Shown: piece after piece, positions 1 to 8,721 of the stretch | Layout: each line of letters starts with the position of its first letter | Position numbering within the stretch: position 1 is the stretch's first letter | Assembly (NCBI RefSeq): GCF_002807055.1 | Contig: NZ_NIXN01000003.1 | Coordinates: forward strand, 124,001 to 188,000 | Direction: 5' to 3' | DNA length: 64,000 nt | Source of the DNA: Confluentibacter citreus | GTDB lineage: Bacteria > Bacteroidota > Bacteroidia > Flavobacteriales > Flavobacteriaceae | Program-made: the position numbers and the translations under genes | The notes under the pieces: generated by a model | Databases searched by the model: none | What the model saw: only the letters and a program-made list of their open reading frames with translations | What the model was told of the DNA's origin: nothing

Positions 1-201
1 TATTTCAAGTTCCAAAAACAAGTGTGCAAATATATGTAATTATTGATGTTTTGCAAGATGTTTTATTTTTATTTCAAAAAATAACTTGCAGGTTCTGTAA
101 TAAACCACAATTAACATTCTTTTATAGCAAATGAGTCAAAAAAATTAAATATTTAGTAATAGTTTTATGCCTTTATTTAAAAAACCAAACTAAACACAAA
201 A

Positions 202-2493
202 ATGAGATTCGTTTTTAAAACCATTTTAGTATGTATTTTGCTTCCAATGCATACCATGATTGCACAAAACTCCTTCAAAGGAAAAGTAATTGATATTGAA
301 AATGGCACCCCTTTAAACAATGTGAATATTACCAGTTTAACAGACAATCAATCCTATGTCTCCAATAACCAAGGTGAATTTGAAGTGACACAGTCTGGTA
401 ATTACCTGTTTAAAAAAACAGGATATAATCAAGTTGAAGTCCATGTTAGCCAAAGCTACAAAATCATTCAGCTTAGCATCAACCCTTCCGAACTTAATGA
501 GGTGGTCATTAATGCCAATCAGCTACCAAAACGATTAAAAACAGCTACATCGACAGTGAATGTTATTTCAACAACCGATATTGAACGCGCTAACAGTACC
601 AACATAGCTCCCACTTTAAGTCGTATTCCAGGTGTTTTAATGCAAACTGGGGCTCTTAACACCAATAGAATTACCATAAGGGGTGTTGGTTCTAGAAACC
701 TGTATGGTACGGCTAAAATTAGAGCGTATTTTAAGGACATTCCATTAACCAATGGTAGTGGCGAAACCAATATTGAAGATTTTGAACTCACTTCTATTGC
801 CAGAATGGAAATTGACAAAGGATCATCTAGTGTTTACGGTGCTGGTTTGGGAGGTACCATACACCTCACTCCTCAAAACGCGTATTTAAATGAAACGACT
901 GCCAATGGCGAATTTATGTTTGGTTCTTTTGGCTTGTTTAAAGAAGTGATTAATGTAAACCACGGGTCTGAAAAAAACAGTTTTAGGGCTATATACAGTA
1001 ATACGCACACGGATGGTTACAGGGCTAATGGCGAATATGACCGACAAACATTCACATTAAATACCAATCACTTTTTGAGTGAAAAGGATGAACTGACGTT
1101 TTTAATGAGTTATGTTGATTTGTTTGCTTACATACCAAGTTCCATAAGTCAAAATGCGTATATAAATAATCCGTCTTCCGCAGCGTTTACTTGGCAACAG
1201 GCAAAAGGCTACGAAGATGCACAACGTGGTATTTTTGGTTTATCTTGGAACCACGAATACAACGACCATTTAAAACAAAGCACCAGTGTATTTACATCAT
1301 TTGGAAGTGGTTATGAACCAAGACCTTTTGATATTTTAGAAGACGACACCTTTGCCATAGGTTTAAGAAGCCGATTGATAGGCAACACCACATTATTCGG
1401 TAAAAATTTAGACTGGACCATAGGTGGCGAAGTGTTTAGGGATAATTATAAATATGGCACTTATGTAAATCGTTATCAAGAGTTCCCAGAAGGCACGGGC
1501 AGTGTACAAGGAGACCAATTGGTTGATTTTAAAGAGAACCGTTCTTATTTTAATGTGTTTTTAGAAACCAATTATAACCTAACGGAAAAAACAATGCTGA
1601 CGCTTGGCTTAAATTATAATCAAACTTCATACGATTTAGACGATCGTTTTATGGTTTCTGATGAAGATCCAGACCAATCGGGTTCTTATGAATTTAATGG
1701 TATTTTGTCTCCTAAGCTTGGTATTTCACATCTTGTTTCTGAAGATATTGCGGTGTATTCTGATATTAGTCACGGCTTTTCGCCCATTACGCTTTTAGAA
1801 ACCTTGATGCCTGACGGCCAAATAAACCAAGATTTAAAACCAGAAACAGGTTGGAATTTTGAGGTTGGTACGCGCGGTACAGTCATTAAAAATAAATTGT
1901 TTTTTAACTTGGCATTATATAGAATGGATATTAAAAACCTGCTAGTTTCCAGAAGAACAGCTTTAGACCAATATATTGGTATTAATGCAGGTAGAACGCA
2001 GCATGATGGCCTTGAATTGGCATTAAACTATAATATCTTAACTAAAGAATCGTTTACGCTTGGCTCTTTTGTGAGTTATTCGCTAAACGATTATACATTC
2101 AAGGAATTTGTTGATGATACAGACAATTTTTCAGGTAACGATTTAACAGGCGTGCCTAGCGATGTCTTTAATGCGGGTATCGATTTTAATTCCAAAATAG
2201 GGTTTTACGGAAACATTAATTTTCAATATGTGGGTAGTATCCCTATGACTGACAGCAACAGTCTATATTCAGACAATTACAAATTAACAAACTTAAAAGT
2301 GGGCTATAGATTAAATATTACCCAAAAATTAAGAACCAATATATTTTATGGCTTGGATAATATTTTTGATGAAAAATACGCATCGCAAGTACTTATCAAT
2401 GCCCCAGCGTTTGGAACCACGCCTGCAAGATTTTATTATCCGGGCAATCCCGTTAATTATTATGCGGGAATTAATGTAAATTATAATTTTTAA
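202..2493 (+). CDS. TonB-dependent outer-membrane receptor
   Basis: A 763-residue receptor predicted to import a ligand across the outer membrane using TonB energy. A signal peptide covers about residues 1-21 (ending near IAQN). A carboxypeptidase-regulatory-like domain (about 23-92) follows, then a plug domain (about 105-215, with RIPGVLMQTG and IDKGSSSVYGAGLGG). The rest is a long beta-barrel ending in the aromatic NYNF terminus usual for barrels. The ORDER of domains is that of siderophore/FecA-type receptors, but the ligand cannot be read from sequence and no SusD partner follows. The next genes encode a sugar dehydrogenase and cytochrome c, about 130 bp downstream, perhaps as a separate unit. 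The start at 202 is the only ATG that gives a clean signal peptide. Confidence 0.9.
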   Translation: MRFVFKTILVCILLPMHTMIAQNSFKGKVIDIENGTPLNNVNITSLTDNQSYVSNNQGEFEVTQSGNYLFKKTGYNQVEVHVSQSYKIIQLSINPSELNEVVINANQLPKRLKTATSTVNVISTTDIERANSTNIAPTLSRIPGVLMQTGALNTNRITIRGVGSRNLYGTAKIRAYFKDIPLTNGSGETNIEDFELTSIARMEIDKGSSSVYGAGLGGTIHLTPQNAYLNETTANGEFMFGSFGLFKEVINVNHGSEKNSFRAIYSNTHTDGYRANGEYDRQTFTLNTNHFLSEKDELTFLMSYVDLFAYIPSSISQNAYINNPSSAAFTWQQAKGYEDAQRGIFGLSWNHEYNDHLKQSTSVFTSFGSGYEPRPFDILEDDTFAIGLRSRLIGNTTLFGKNLDWTIGGEVFRDNYKYGTYVNRYQEFPEGTGSVQGDQLVDFKENRSYFNVFLETNYNLTEKTMLTLGLNYNQTSYDLDDRFMVSDEDPDQSGSYEFNGILSPKLGISHLVSEDIAVYSDISHGFSPITLLETLMPDGQINQDLKPETGWNFEVGTRGTVIKNKLFFNLALYRMDIKNLLVSRRTALDQYIGINAGRTQHDGLELALNYNILTKESFTLGSFVSYSLNDYTFKEFVDDTDNFSGNDLTGVPSDVFNAGIDFNSKIGFYGNINFQYVGSIPMTDSNSLYSDNYKLTNLKVGYRLNITQKLRTNIFYGLDNIFDEKYASQVLINAPAFGTTPARFYYPGNPVNYYAGINVNYNF

Positions 2494-2625
2494 ATAATTC
2501 TCACTAACTTTAGAACAGTCTTATATACTATGAAATCGCCATTAACAACAAGTTTTTTATAAAAAAACCAATGAATAAGGCGATAACGATAACATTACGA
2601 CCTTAAAAACAATAAATAAACACAT

Positions 2626-3747
2626 ATGAAAAAGCTTATTTTTATTATTCCGTTAATTGCCGTAACGCTTTCTGCGTGCGCACAACAAACAGAATCATCT
2701 GTTAAAGCTGAAGATCCTGCAACGCTTACATATACTACAGAAGTCATAGTTTCAGATGTCCCTATTGCATGGGGATTGGAATTTCTACCTGATGGCAGTA
2801 TGCTTATTACCGAAAAAGCGGGTGCATTGATTCATTTTAAAAATGGTGTAAAAACCAATATTTCTGGCGTTCCCGAAGTATATAATCGTGGGCAAGGCGG
2901 TTTATTGGATATCAAACTACATCCAGATTATGCCAATAATGGTTGGATTTATATCTCTTACGCATCCCCTGAAGGTGAAGGCACTGGTGGCAATACCGCC
3001 ATTATGAGAGCAAAATTAAGTGGCACGTCTTTAACAAATCAGGAAGTTTTATACAAAGCAGGTCCAAATACCACAAGAGGCCAGCATTTTGGCTCTCGCA
3101 TTGTTTTTGATAACGATGGCTATTTGTATTTCTCTGCTGGCGAACGTGGCGACCATTTTGTGAATCCGCAAGACCTAACAAAAGATAACGGTAAAATTTA
3201 CAGATTGTTTGATGACGGTAGAATACCAGAGGACAATCCGTTTGTAAATACACCAAATGCGAAAAAAGCCATTTATAGTTATGGCCATAGAAATCCACAA
3301 GGCATGATAAAACATCCTGTTACTGGTGAAATATGGACACACGAACATGGTCCACAAGGTGGTGATGAAATTAACATCATTAAAAAAGCTAAAAATTATG
3401 GTTGGCCTGTGATATCTTATGGTATTAATTATGACAATACGATTCTTACTGAATTAACCGCAAAAGAAGGCATGGAACAACCTTTATTTTATTGGGTGCC
3501 ATCTATAGCCCCTTCTGGTTTTGCTATGGTGACATCAGACAAATATCCAGATTGGAAAAACAATCTTTTGGTAGGGTCTTTAAAATTTGGGTACGTGGAG
3601 CGTTTGGTGCTTGAAAACAATAAAGTGGTGAAACGCGAAAAACTTTTTGAAGGCATTGGGCGTGTTAGAAATGTGATACAAGCACCAGACGGCTTCATTT
3701 ACTTAGGCGTAGAAGGAAAAGGCATTGTTAAAGTAATCCCGAATTAA
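2626..3747 (+). CDS. PQQ-dependent sugar dehydrogenase-type lipoprotein
   Basis: A soluble aldose sugar dehydrogenase-like beta-propeller (GSDH/YliI family, 373 aa) predicted to oxidise sugars with PQQ in the periplasm. The N-terminus is a lipoprotein signal with lipobox LSAC (Cys at about 18). Family landmarks are WGLEFLPDG near 46, GQGGLLDIKLHPDY, and HEHGPQGGDEINIIKKAKNY near 240, followed by GWPVISYG. A cytochrome c gene starts 4 bp after the stop, so the two are probably cotranscribed, with the cytochrome a plausible electron acceptor. That pairing is inference from adjacency. Whether PQQ is made by this organism cannot be seen here. Confidence 0.9.
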   Translation: MKKLIFIIPLIAVTLSACAQQTESSVKAEDPATLTYTTEVIVSDVPIAWGLEFLPDGSMLITEKAGALIHFKNGVKTNISGVPEVYNRGQGGLLDIKLHPDYANNGWIYISYASPEGEGTGGNTAIMRAKLSGTSLTNQEVLYKAGPNTTRGQHFGSRIVFDNDGYLYFSAGERGDHFVNPQDLTKDNGKIYRLFDDGRIPEDNPFVNTPNAKKAIYSYGHRNPQGMIKHPVTGEIWTHEHGPQGGDEINIIKKAKNYGWPVISYGINYDNTILTELTAKEGMEQPLFYWVPSIAPSGFAMVTSDKYPDWKNNLLVGSLKFGYVERLVLENNKVVKREKLFEGIGRVRNVIQAPDGFIYLGVEGKGIVKVIPN

Positions 3748-3751
3748 TTTA

Positions 3752-4156
3752 ATGAAGTTATACTTAACCATTTGTTTGGGATTACTCTCAATAGCTTGGA
3801 ACACGATTTATAGTCAGAATAAAGACTTAGATGAAAGCAAGAAACGTGGAAGCGAGATTTATCAAGACTTCTGCATTACGTGCCACATGGGTAACGGGGA
3901 AGGTCTCGCGGGGGCGTTTCCGCCTTTGGCGAAATCAGATTTTTTAATGGACCATCGAGCCAAAAGCATTCACGCGATTAAGTATGGGTTGCAAGGAGAA
4001 ATAACGGTAAACGGAAAGAAATACAATAGCTTGATGGCTAGCCAAGGATTGACTGATGACGAAGTTGCCGATGTAATGAACTACATCACCAACAGCTGGG
4101 GGAATAAAAATGATAAGATGGTGACCGTAAAGGAAGTTGCAGATATCAAAAAATAA
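3752..4156 (+). CDS. Small periplasmic c-type cytochrome
   Basis: A 134-aa monohaem class I cytochrome c. A signal peptide ends near residue 21. The haem-binding CITCH motif is at residues 41-45 and is followed by MGNGEG and a likely distal Met ligand at about 95 (NSLMASQG). The C-terminal helix DDEVADVMNYITNSWGN is typical of the family. It begins 4 bp after the sugar dehydrogenase stop, which suggests it takes electrons from that enzyme. No other redox partner is encoded nearby. Confidence 0.9.
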   Translation: MKLYLTICLGLLSIAWNTIYSQNKDLDESKKRGSEIYQDFCITCHMGNGEGLAGAFPPLAKSDFLMDHRAKSIHAIKYGLQGEITVNGKKYNSLMASQGLTDDEVADVMNYITNSWGNKNDKMVTVKEVADIKK

Positions 4157-4177
4157 TGAATATACCTTCATTAAGTT

Positions 4178-4283
4178 GTCATGCTGTCCCGATGGCTATC
4201 AAGAGTGTTTCAGCATCCTATATCCATTAATAATCATCATTTTATTAATGAGACCCTGAAACAAGTTCAGGGTAACACTTGTA
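4178..4283. repeat. Intergenic dispersed-repeat-like element with two hairpins
   Basis: The gap between the cytochrome and udk holds two inverted repeats. CATTAATAA (4225-4233) pairs with TTATTAATG (4242-4250), and ACCCTGAA (4253-4260) pairs with TTCAGGGT (4266-4273). The left part carries TCCCGATGGCTATC, a decayed relative of the TCCCGATA/TATCGGGA hairpin at 8606. The layout resembles the short palindromic repeats scattered between genes in flavobacterial genomes. Copy number cannot be judged from this window. Confidence 0.5.
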
Positions 4284-4351
4284 ATATGATTAGTTACAGA
4301 CAATCATAAAAAATAAATCCCTCTAACATTTAAACTCACTTCCCGTTTAAC

Positions 4352-4359
4352 TAACTTTG
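4352..4359 (+). promoter_or_regulatory. TAnnTTTG promoter box for udk
   Basis: TAACTTTG matches the Bacteroidota sigma-A -7 consensus TAnnTTTG exactly and sits 21 nt before the udk ATG. I see no convincing -33 TTG. Confidence 0.5.
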
Positions 4360-4380
4360 TGTGGTTCGTAAAACGTTTTT

Positions 4381-4986
4381 ATGCTTATTATTGGTATTGC
4401 AGGTGGCACAGGTTGCGGAAAGACAACTGTTGTTAATAAGATTTTAAATGAACTTCCCGAAGGGGAAGTGGGCATTATTTCACAAGATTCCTATTATAAA
4501 GACACAACGCATTTAAGTTATGAAGAGCGTATTACTATTAATTTTGACCATCCAAGGTCCATTGATTTTGAATTGCTTGAAAATCACTTAAAGGAATTAA
4601 AAAAAGGCAACCCCATACACCAACCTGTATATTCGTTCGTTACACATAATAGAACCGGTGATACCACAGTAACACATCCTAGAAAAGTGATGATTGTGGA
4701 AGGTATTTTAATTCTAACAAATCCAGAATTAAGAAAGATGTTCGACATTAAAATTTTTGTCCATGCTGATACCGATGAACGATTGATACGCCGATTAAAA
4801 CGTGATATTTCTGAACGAGGACGGGATTTGGATGAAGTATTAACCAGGTACCAAAACACCTTAAAACCTATGCACGAGCAATTTATTGAACCAACTAAAG
4901 AATATGCAGACATTATTATTCCAAACAATAGACATAACACGGTTGCTATAGATATCGTTCGCTCCATAATACATCAAAAATTATAA
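4381..4986 (+). CDS. udk: Uridine kinase
   Basis: Phosphorylates uridine and cytidine to UMP and CMP in pyrimidine salvage. The 201-aa length is that of bacterial Udk. The P-loop GGTGCGKT is at residues 8-15. SQDSYYKD, FDHPRSID and the RRLKRDISERGRD lid segment follow as in the family. The septum-formation-initiator gene starts 1 bp after its stop, so the two form one transcript. A TAnnTTTG box lies just upstream. Confidence 0.95.
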   Translation: MLIIGIAGGTGCGKTTVVNKILNELPEGEVGIISQDSYYKDTTHLSYEERITINFDHPRSIDFELLENHLKELKKGNPIHQPVYSFVTHNRTGDTTVTHPRKVMIVEGILILTNPELRKMFDIKIFVHADTDERLIRRLKRDISERGRDLDEVLTRYQNTLKPMHEQFIEPTKEYADIIIPNNRHNTVAIDIVRSIIHQKL

Positions 4987-4987
4987 A

Positions 4988-5305
4988 ATGACCTTCAACA
5001 AAAAAACATTGTTAAAACCTTTTAAGAACATATTTATTCTTATTCTGTTTGTGTTCTTTATTTGGATGCTGTTTTTCGATGCCAATTCTTGGTTAATCCA
5101 CAGAGAATTAAATCATGAGATTGATGATTTAGAATCCCAAAAAGAGTATTATCAAAAAGAAATTGAAAAAGATAATAAGGCCCTAAAAAAACTAAACAAC
5201 GAAGAAGGATTGGAAAAATTTGCACGTGAGGAATATTATATGAAACGTGACAATGAGGAGATTTTTATTATTGAGTATGAGGATAGTTTGGAGGTTGATG
5301 AGTAG
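4988..5305 (+). CDS. FtsB/DivIC-family septum formation initiator
   Basis: A 105-aa bitopic membrane protein of the cell-division septum. A short basic cytoplasmic tail is followed by one transmembrane helix (about 13-32, ILILFVFFIWMLFF) and a coiled coil (about 35-72, rich in E/K/L heptads). The segment EGLEKFAREEYYMKRDNEEIFII is typical of FtsB/DivIC. It is tightly coupled to udk (1-bp gap). In the family it joins the FtsL/FtsQ complex, which is known biology rather than something shown here. Confidence 0.88.
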   Translation: MTFNKKTLLKPFKNIFILILFVFFIWMLFFDANSWLIHRELNHEIDDLESQKEYYQKEIEKDNKALKKLNNEEGLEKFAREEYYMKRDNEEIFIIEYEDSLEVDE

Positions 5306-5334
5306 TGTGTACTGGGTATTGGGCACTAGGTTCT

Positions 5335-5358
5335 GGGTTTTGGGTTTTGGGTTTTGGG
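5335..5358 (+). repeat. GGGTTTT tandem tract, G-quadruplex motif
   Basis: Four GGG runs (5335-5337, 5342-5344, 5349-5351, 5356-5358) are separated by exactly four T each. Two more GGG runs lie at 5314 and 5321. The tract sits between the ftsB-like stop and the mutA start, 46 nt before the latter, on the non-template strand. Confidence 0.8.
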
Positions 5359-5404
5359 TATTGAATGATGAATAATTATTGATAATAAGTAATAGCAATA
5401 GATA

Positions 5405-6784
5405 ATGAATAATGAGTTGTTATTTAATGAATTTACGCCTGTTACTTCCAAACAATGGAAACAAAAAATACAATTCGATCTTGCTGGAGCCGATTACAAC
5501 AACACCCTGATTTGGAAAACCAATGAGGATATTTCGGTAAAACCTTTTTATCATGGGGAGGACTTAACGGAACTTCCTCAGACATCAAACACCAAAGCAA
5601 CCCAATGGCGTATATGCGAAACCATTTATGTGGTAGATGTTAACAAATCCAACCAAAAAGCCTTAAAAGCCATAAAAAAAGGGGCTGATAGCATTAAATT
5701 CATTGTTCCAAATCCATCTGTGTCCGTTGAAGCCTTATTAAAAAATATAGATACTGCCGCTACGCCTATTCATTTAGAACTTCAGTTTCTTTCAGAAGAT
5801 TTTATTGTCATTCCTGCGAATCCTGATAACTATTGGGAAGGAATCCACATCCACACAGACATTATAGGCCATTTGGCAAGAAACGGCAACTGGTTCTCGA
5901 CTTTAAATACCGATTTTTCCCAGGTTGAAAACATTGTTAAATCCACAAACACGTTTAGTGTTGATGCCACTCTTTATCAAAATGCAGGCGCTAATATGGT
6001 GCAACAATTAGCCTATGCATTAGCACATGCTAACGAGTATTTAAATCGCTTGGATAGCGTCATTGCGAGCGAAGCGAAGCAATCTGCCACATGTATATTC
6101 AACCTCTCAGTCGGAAGCAACCACTTTTTCGAAATCGCAAAACTAAGGGCCTTACGCATCCTCTGGAAAACCTTGGCTTCTGAATACAATTTCAACCAAG
6201 ATTGCCACATCTATACAACACCCACAAAACGCAACAAAACATTATACGATTATAACACCAACATGCTTCGCACCACAACCGAATGTATGAGTGCCATTTT
6301 AGGAGGCAGTGATACGATTTGTAATCTGTCGTATGATGCGATCTATCATAAAGTAAATGCCTTTGGAACTCGTATGGCACGTAACCAATTATTGATATTA
6401 AAGCACGAGAGTTATTTTGATAAGGTCAATAATCCTGCCGACGGTGCCTATTATATTGAAACGATTACCAATCAATTAGCGGAAAAAGCTTTGGAATTAT
6501 TTAAAAACATAGAAGCTAATGGTGGTTTTTTAAAACAACTTAAAGAAGGTACCATTCAACGAAAAATAAAAGAGAGTGCCGAAAAAGAACAACAACAGTT
6601 TAATGCAGGCAACCTTATTTTAACAGGCACCAATAAGCATGTAAATCCAAGTGATAAAATGAAGGATGCCTTGGAGCTCTACCCGTTTGTAAAAACAAAT
6701 CAACGAAAAACCCTGATAGAACCCATTATAGAAAAACGATTATCAGAAACTTTAGAACAACAACGATTAAAAAATGAAGCCTAA
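5405..6784 (+). CDS. mutA: Methylmalonyl-CoA mutase small subunit
   Basis: Resembles the non-catalytic small subunit of adenosylcobalamin-dependent methylmalonyl-CoA mutase, which interconverts methylmalonyl-CoA and succinyl-CoA. At 459 aa it lacks the C-terminal B12-binding domain, as usual for this subunit in flavobacteria. The N-terminus has LFNEFTPVTSKQWKQKIQFD, and SVGSNHFFEIAKLRALRILW (about 237-256) is the conserved barrel segment. An in-frame stretch at about residues 218-229 (VIASEAKQSAT) is encoded by a dispersed repeat and splits an otherwise conserved region. The large subunit, normally the next gene, is absent here: a lipoprotein ORF overlaps the stop instead. Activity is therefore uncertain. 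Confidence 0.88.
   Translation: MNNELLFNEFTPVTSKQWKQKIQFDLAGADYNNTLIWKTNEDISVKPFYHGEDLTELPQTSNTKATQWRICETIYVVDVNKSNQKALKAIKKGADSIKFIVPNPSVSVEALLKNIDTAATPIHLELQFLSEDFIVIPANPDNYWEGIHIHTDIIGHLARNGNWFSTLNTDFSQVENIVKSTNTFSVDATLYQNAGANMVQQLAYALAHANEYLNRLDSVIASEAKQSATCIFNLSVGSNHFFEIAKLRALRILWKTLASEYNFNQDCHIYTTPTKRNKTLYDYNTNMLRTTTECMSAILGGSDTICNLSYDAIYHKVNAFGTRMARNQLLILKHESYFDKVNNPADGAYYIETITNQLAEKALELFKNIEANGGFLKQLKEGTIQRKIKESAEKEQQQFNAGNLILTGTNKHVNPSDKMKDALELYPFVKTNQRKTLIEPIIEKRLSETLEQQRLKNEA
6058..6087 (+). repeat. Dispersed repeat inserted in the mutA reading frame
   Basis: The stretch beginning CGTCATTGCGAGCGAAGCG and ending GCAATCTG is a widely scattered bacterial repeat type as I recall it. 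It translates here as VIASEAKQS. The mutA frame stays open across it, so it acts as a 10-12-codon insertion. Confidence 0.7.
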
Positions 6785-6785
6785 A

Positions 6786-7436
6786 ATGAATTCAAAATTT
6801 AACCTTATTGTACTAGCACTAGTAGTAACATTATTCAGCTGTAAAAAAGAGACTCCCGTCGTGTCATTATCAGATTATAAATATGCTGATAAAGGCCTTG
6901 TATTAAACTGTGATGGCATGGATTCAAAACTCATCAATGAAGCTCTTTTTGCTTTTGAAGATGACATTAGTAGCTTTTATGGAAAAACGTCCCCTAACTC
7001 CAGTTTACAACTAGCATATGCACAATTCATGCGGGATGCTTTAAGTGATAGAGCTATTTTTTCAGAAATTGCAACGCCTCACACGGTTGAAGTATTTAAT
7101 GTTTTGAAGACCAAAAATGACTTATGGAATATGAATAATAATGCCAGTCATTTAGACTATGATAGCGCTTTTTTTAACTGTATCGCAAACAATATTCAAG
7201 ACAAAAATTTAAACACAACACTTCATGCGCTTATAGAGACGAACAGTATGAGCCCTAAATTATTTGGCGCTCCGTTATCAAGTAGATATATAACAGTCTT
7301 AAATGACAAATATCTAGCGGCCTATTTTGCGTTCGATTTGTTTTATGCTAAATTGTTTGATGTGGATTTAACTCAAGTTAAAGAAAGAGAACCACAGAAA
7401 GTAGATTTTAATTTAATACCTACTATAACCCCTTAA
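6786..7436 (+). CDS. Uncharacterised lipoprotein
   Basis: No family recognised with certainty. Starting at the second ATG (6786) gives MNSKFNLIVLALVVTLFSC, a clean lipoprotein signal with lipobox LFSC. The upstream ATG at 6774 overlaps the mutA stop and would add only MKPK. The mature protein (about 200 aa) is mostly helical by composition, with one conserved-looking patch, ALFAFEDDISSFYG. It would be anchored to the inner or outer membrane facing the periplasm. It occupies the place where the mutase large subunit would be expected. Confidence 0.75.
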   Translation: MNSKFNLIVLALVVTLFSCKKETPVVSLSDYKYADKGLVLNCDGMDSKLINEALFAFEDDISSFYGKTSPNSSLQLAYAQFMRDALSDRAIFSEIATPHTVEVFNVLKTKNDLWNMNNNASHLDYDSAFFNCIANNIQDKNLNTTLHALIETNSMSPKLFGAPLSSRYITVLNDKYLAAYFAFDLFYAKLFDVDLTQVKEREPQKVDFNLIPTITP

Positions 7437-7536
7437 TTATTATGATCTAAGCTATTGTATTAGATAAAATGACAAACATAGCAGATGAGTATTTGGAACC
7501 ACATTCTCAGTGACAGAAACTTCGAAACGTTAAACA

Positions 7537-8235
7537 TCACTTAAAATTCGCCTCAAAAAGTTCAGCAAAATACTTGATGAGTTTTTCTTTTACTTCTGCT
7601 TCATCCACTTTTTCCACGCCTAATTCTACATGAAGCGACGTCACTGCTTTTCCGCGAATACCACAAGGAATGATATTATCAAAATAACCCAAATTGGCAT
7701 TTACATTGAGAGCAAAACCGTGCATGGTGACCCAACGGCTGGCACGAACGCCCAAGGCACAAATTTTACGGGCAAAAGGCGTGCCTACATCTAGCCAAAC
7801 ACCTGTTTCACCTTCGCTACGCTCGGCTTTTAAACCATAATCAGCAAGGGTCAGGATAATGATTTCCTCCAAAAAACGAAGGTATTTATGAATGTCCGTA
7901 AAGAAATTATCTAAATCTAAAATAGGATAACCCACTATTTGTCCAGGACCATGATAGGTAATATCACCACCTCTATTTATTTTATAAAACGTGGCGCCTT
8001 TTTCGGCAAGCTGTTGCTCGTTTAAAAGCAGGTTAGACATATCGCCACTTTTACCAAGCGTATACACGTGAGGATGCTCTACAAATAAGAAATAATTATT
8101 GGTTTCAGTTTGGGTGTCTTCTCGCCTATTCTTGATTTTGACATCCACAATGTCTTTAAACAACCGCTCTTGGTAATCCCAAGCTTGTTTATAGTCTTTT
8201 AAGCCTAAATCTTGCAGTGTTATGGTCTTATTCAT
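7537..8235 (-). CDS. lipB: Octanoyl-[ACP]:protein octanoyltransferase
   Basis: Transfers octanoate from ACP to lipoyl domains, the first step of de novo lipoylation. Family motifs are present: HPHVYTLGKSG, then NRGGDITYHGPGQIVGYPI, then the catalytic lysine region ARKICALGVRASRW, and the acyl-carrying Cys in IIPCGIRG. I place the start at the ATG at 8235 (MNKTITLQDLG). The longer reading needs a TTG that lies inside the promoter box at 8242-8249. lipA is not in this window. Confidence 0.95.
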   Translation of the reverse strand: MNKTITLQDLGLKDYKQAWDYQERLFKDIVDVKIKNRREDTQTETNNYFLFVEHPHVYTLGKSGDMSNLLLNEQQLAEKGATFYKINRGGDITYHGPGQIVGYPILDLDNFFTDIHKYLRFLEEIIILTLADYGLKAERSEGETGVWLDVGTPFARKICALGVRASRWVTMHGFALNVNANLGYFDNIIPCGIRGKAVTSLHVELGVEKVDEAEVKEKLIKYFAELFEANFK

Positions 8236-8241
8236 AGATTG

Positions 8242-8249
8242 CAAAATTA
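8242..8249 (-). promoter_or_regulatory. TAnnTTTG box for lipB, possible leaderless start
   Basis: On the minus strand TAATTTTG ends 6 nt before the lipB ATG. If transcription starts about 7 nt after the box, the mRNA would begin at or next to the start codon. There is no room for a ribosome-binding site. Confidence 0.45.
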
Positions 8250-8352
8250 CGACTTTTTTGGGCTTGAAACGATATGTCAGTTCGAGTGTTTTTCTGAAAT
8301 GGAATGGAAGAAAAATGTATCGAGAACATTACTATTTAAATAATATTTTGAA

Positions 8353-8511
8353 CTAATTCTTGGGATTATTAAGAATAACCAAAGCGGCAATAACCCCAGG
8401 TACCCAGCCACAAAGCCAAAGCAAAAAAACAATTAATATGGAGCCACACCCTTTACCTATAACGGCTAAGGGCGGACAAAATATACATAATAACACTCTC
8501 CAAATACTCAT
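8353..8511 (-). CDS. YqaE/Pmp3-family small membrane protein
   Basis: A 52-aa protein: MSIWRVLLCIFCPPLAVIGK, then GCGSILIVFLLWLCGWVPGV, then IAALVILNNPKN. It has the two hydrophobic helices of the UPF0057/Pmp3 family, with the family's CPPLAV and GWVPGVIAAL signatures. Members are small inner-membrane proteolipids tied to salt, cold or membrane stress in other organisms; the role here is not shown. The gene stands alone between lipB and lysS. Confidence 0.9.
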   Translation of the reverse strand: MSIWRVLLCIFCPPLAVIGKGCGSILIVFLLWLCGWVPGVIAALVILNNPKN

Positions 8512-8605
8512 GATTGTTTATAATTGATTGATGATACATATTGGACTTAAAAGTATATATTTTGTTACACTTAATTTTTGGTTTATATGAAATACCAAAG
8601 TGACA

Positions 8606-8623
8606 TCCCGATAGTTATCGGGA
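8606..8623. repeat. TCCCGATA/TATCGGGA palindrome
   Basis: A perfect 8-bp inverted repeat with a 2-nt centre lies upstream of lysS. It resembles the dispersed palindromes in intergenic regions of related bacteria, and a degenerate relative occurs near 4189. Confidence 0.55.
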
Positions 8624-8678
8624 AGGGAAACACCAAAAAAATCGTAATTCCTAATTCGTAATTCGCAAATCAAATGTT

Positions 8679-8686
8679 TATCTTTG
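8679..8686 (+). promoter_or_regulatory. TAnnTTTG promoter box for lysS
   Basis: TATCTTTG is an exact match to the Bacteroidota -7 element. It lies 35 nt upstream of the lysS ATG, giving a 5' leader of roughly 28 nt. Confidence 0.5.
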
Positions 8687-8721
8687 TGCCTTCAAAAAAA
8701 ATCACACTCAGAAATTAGAAT

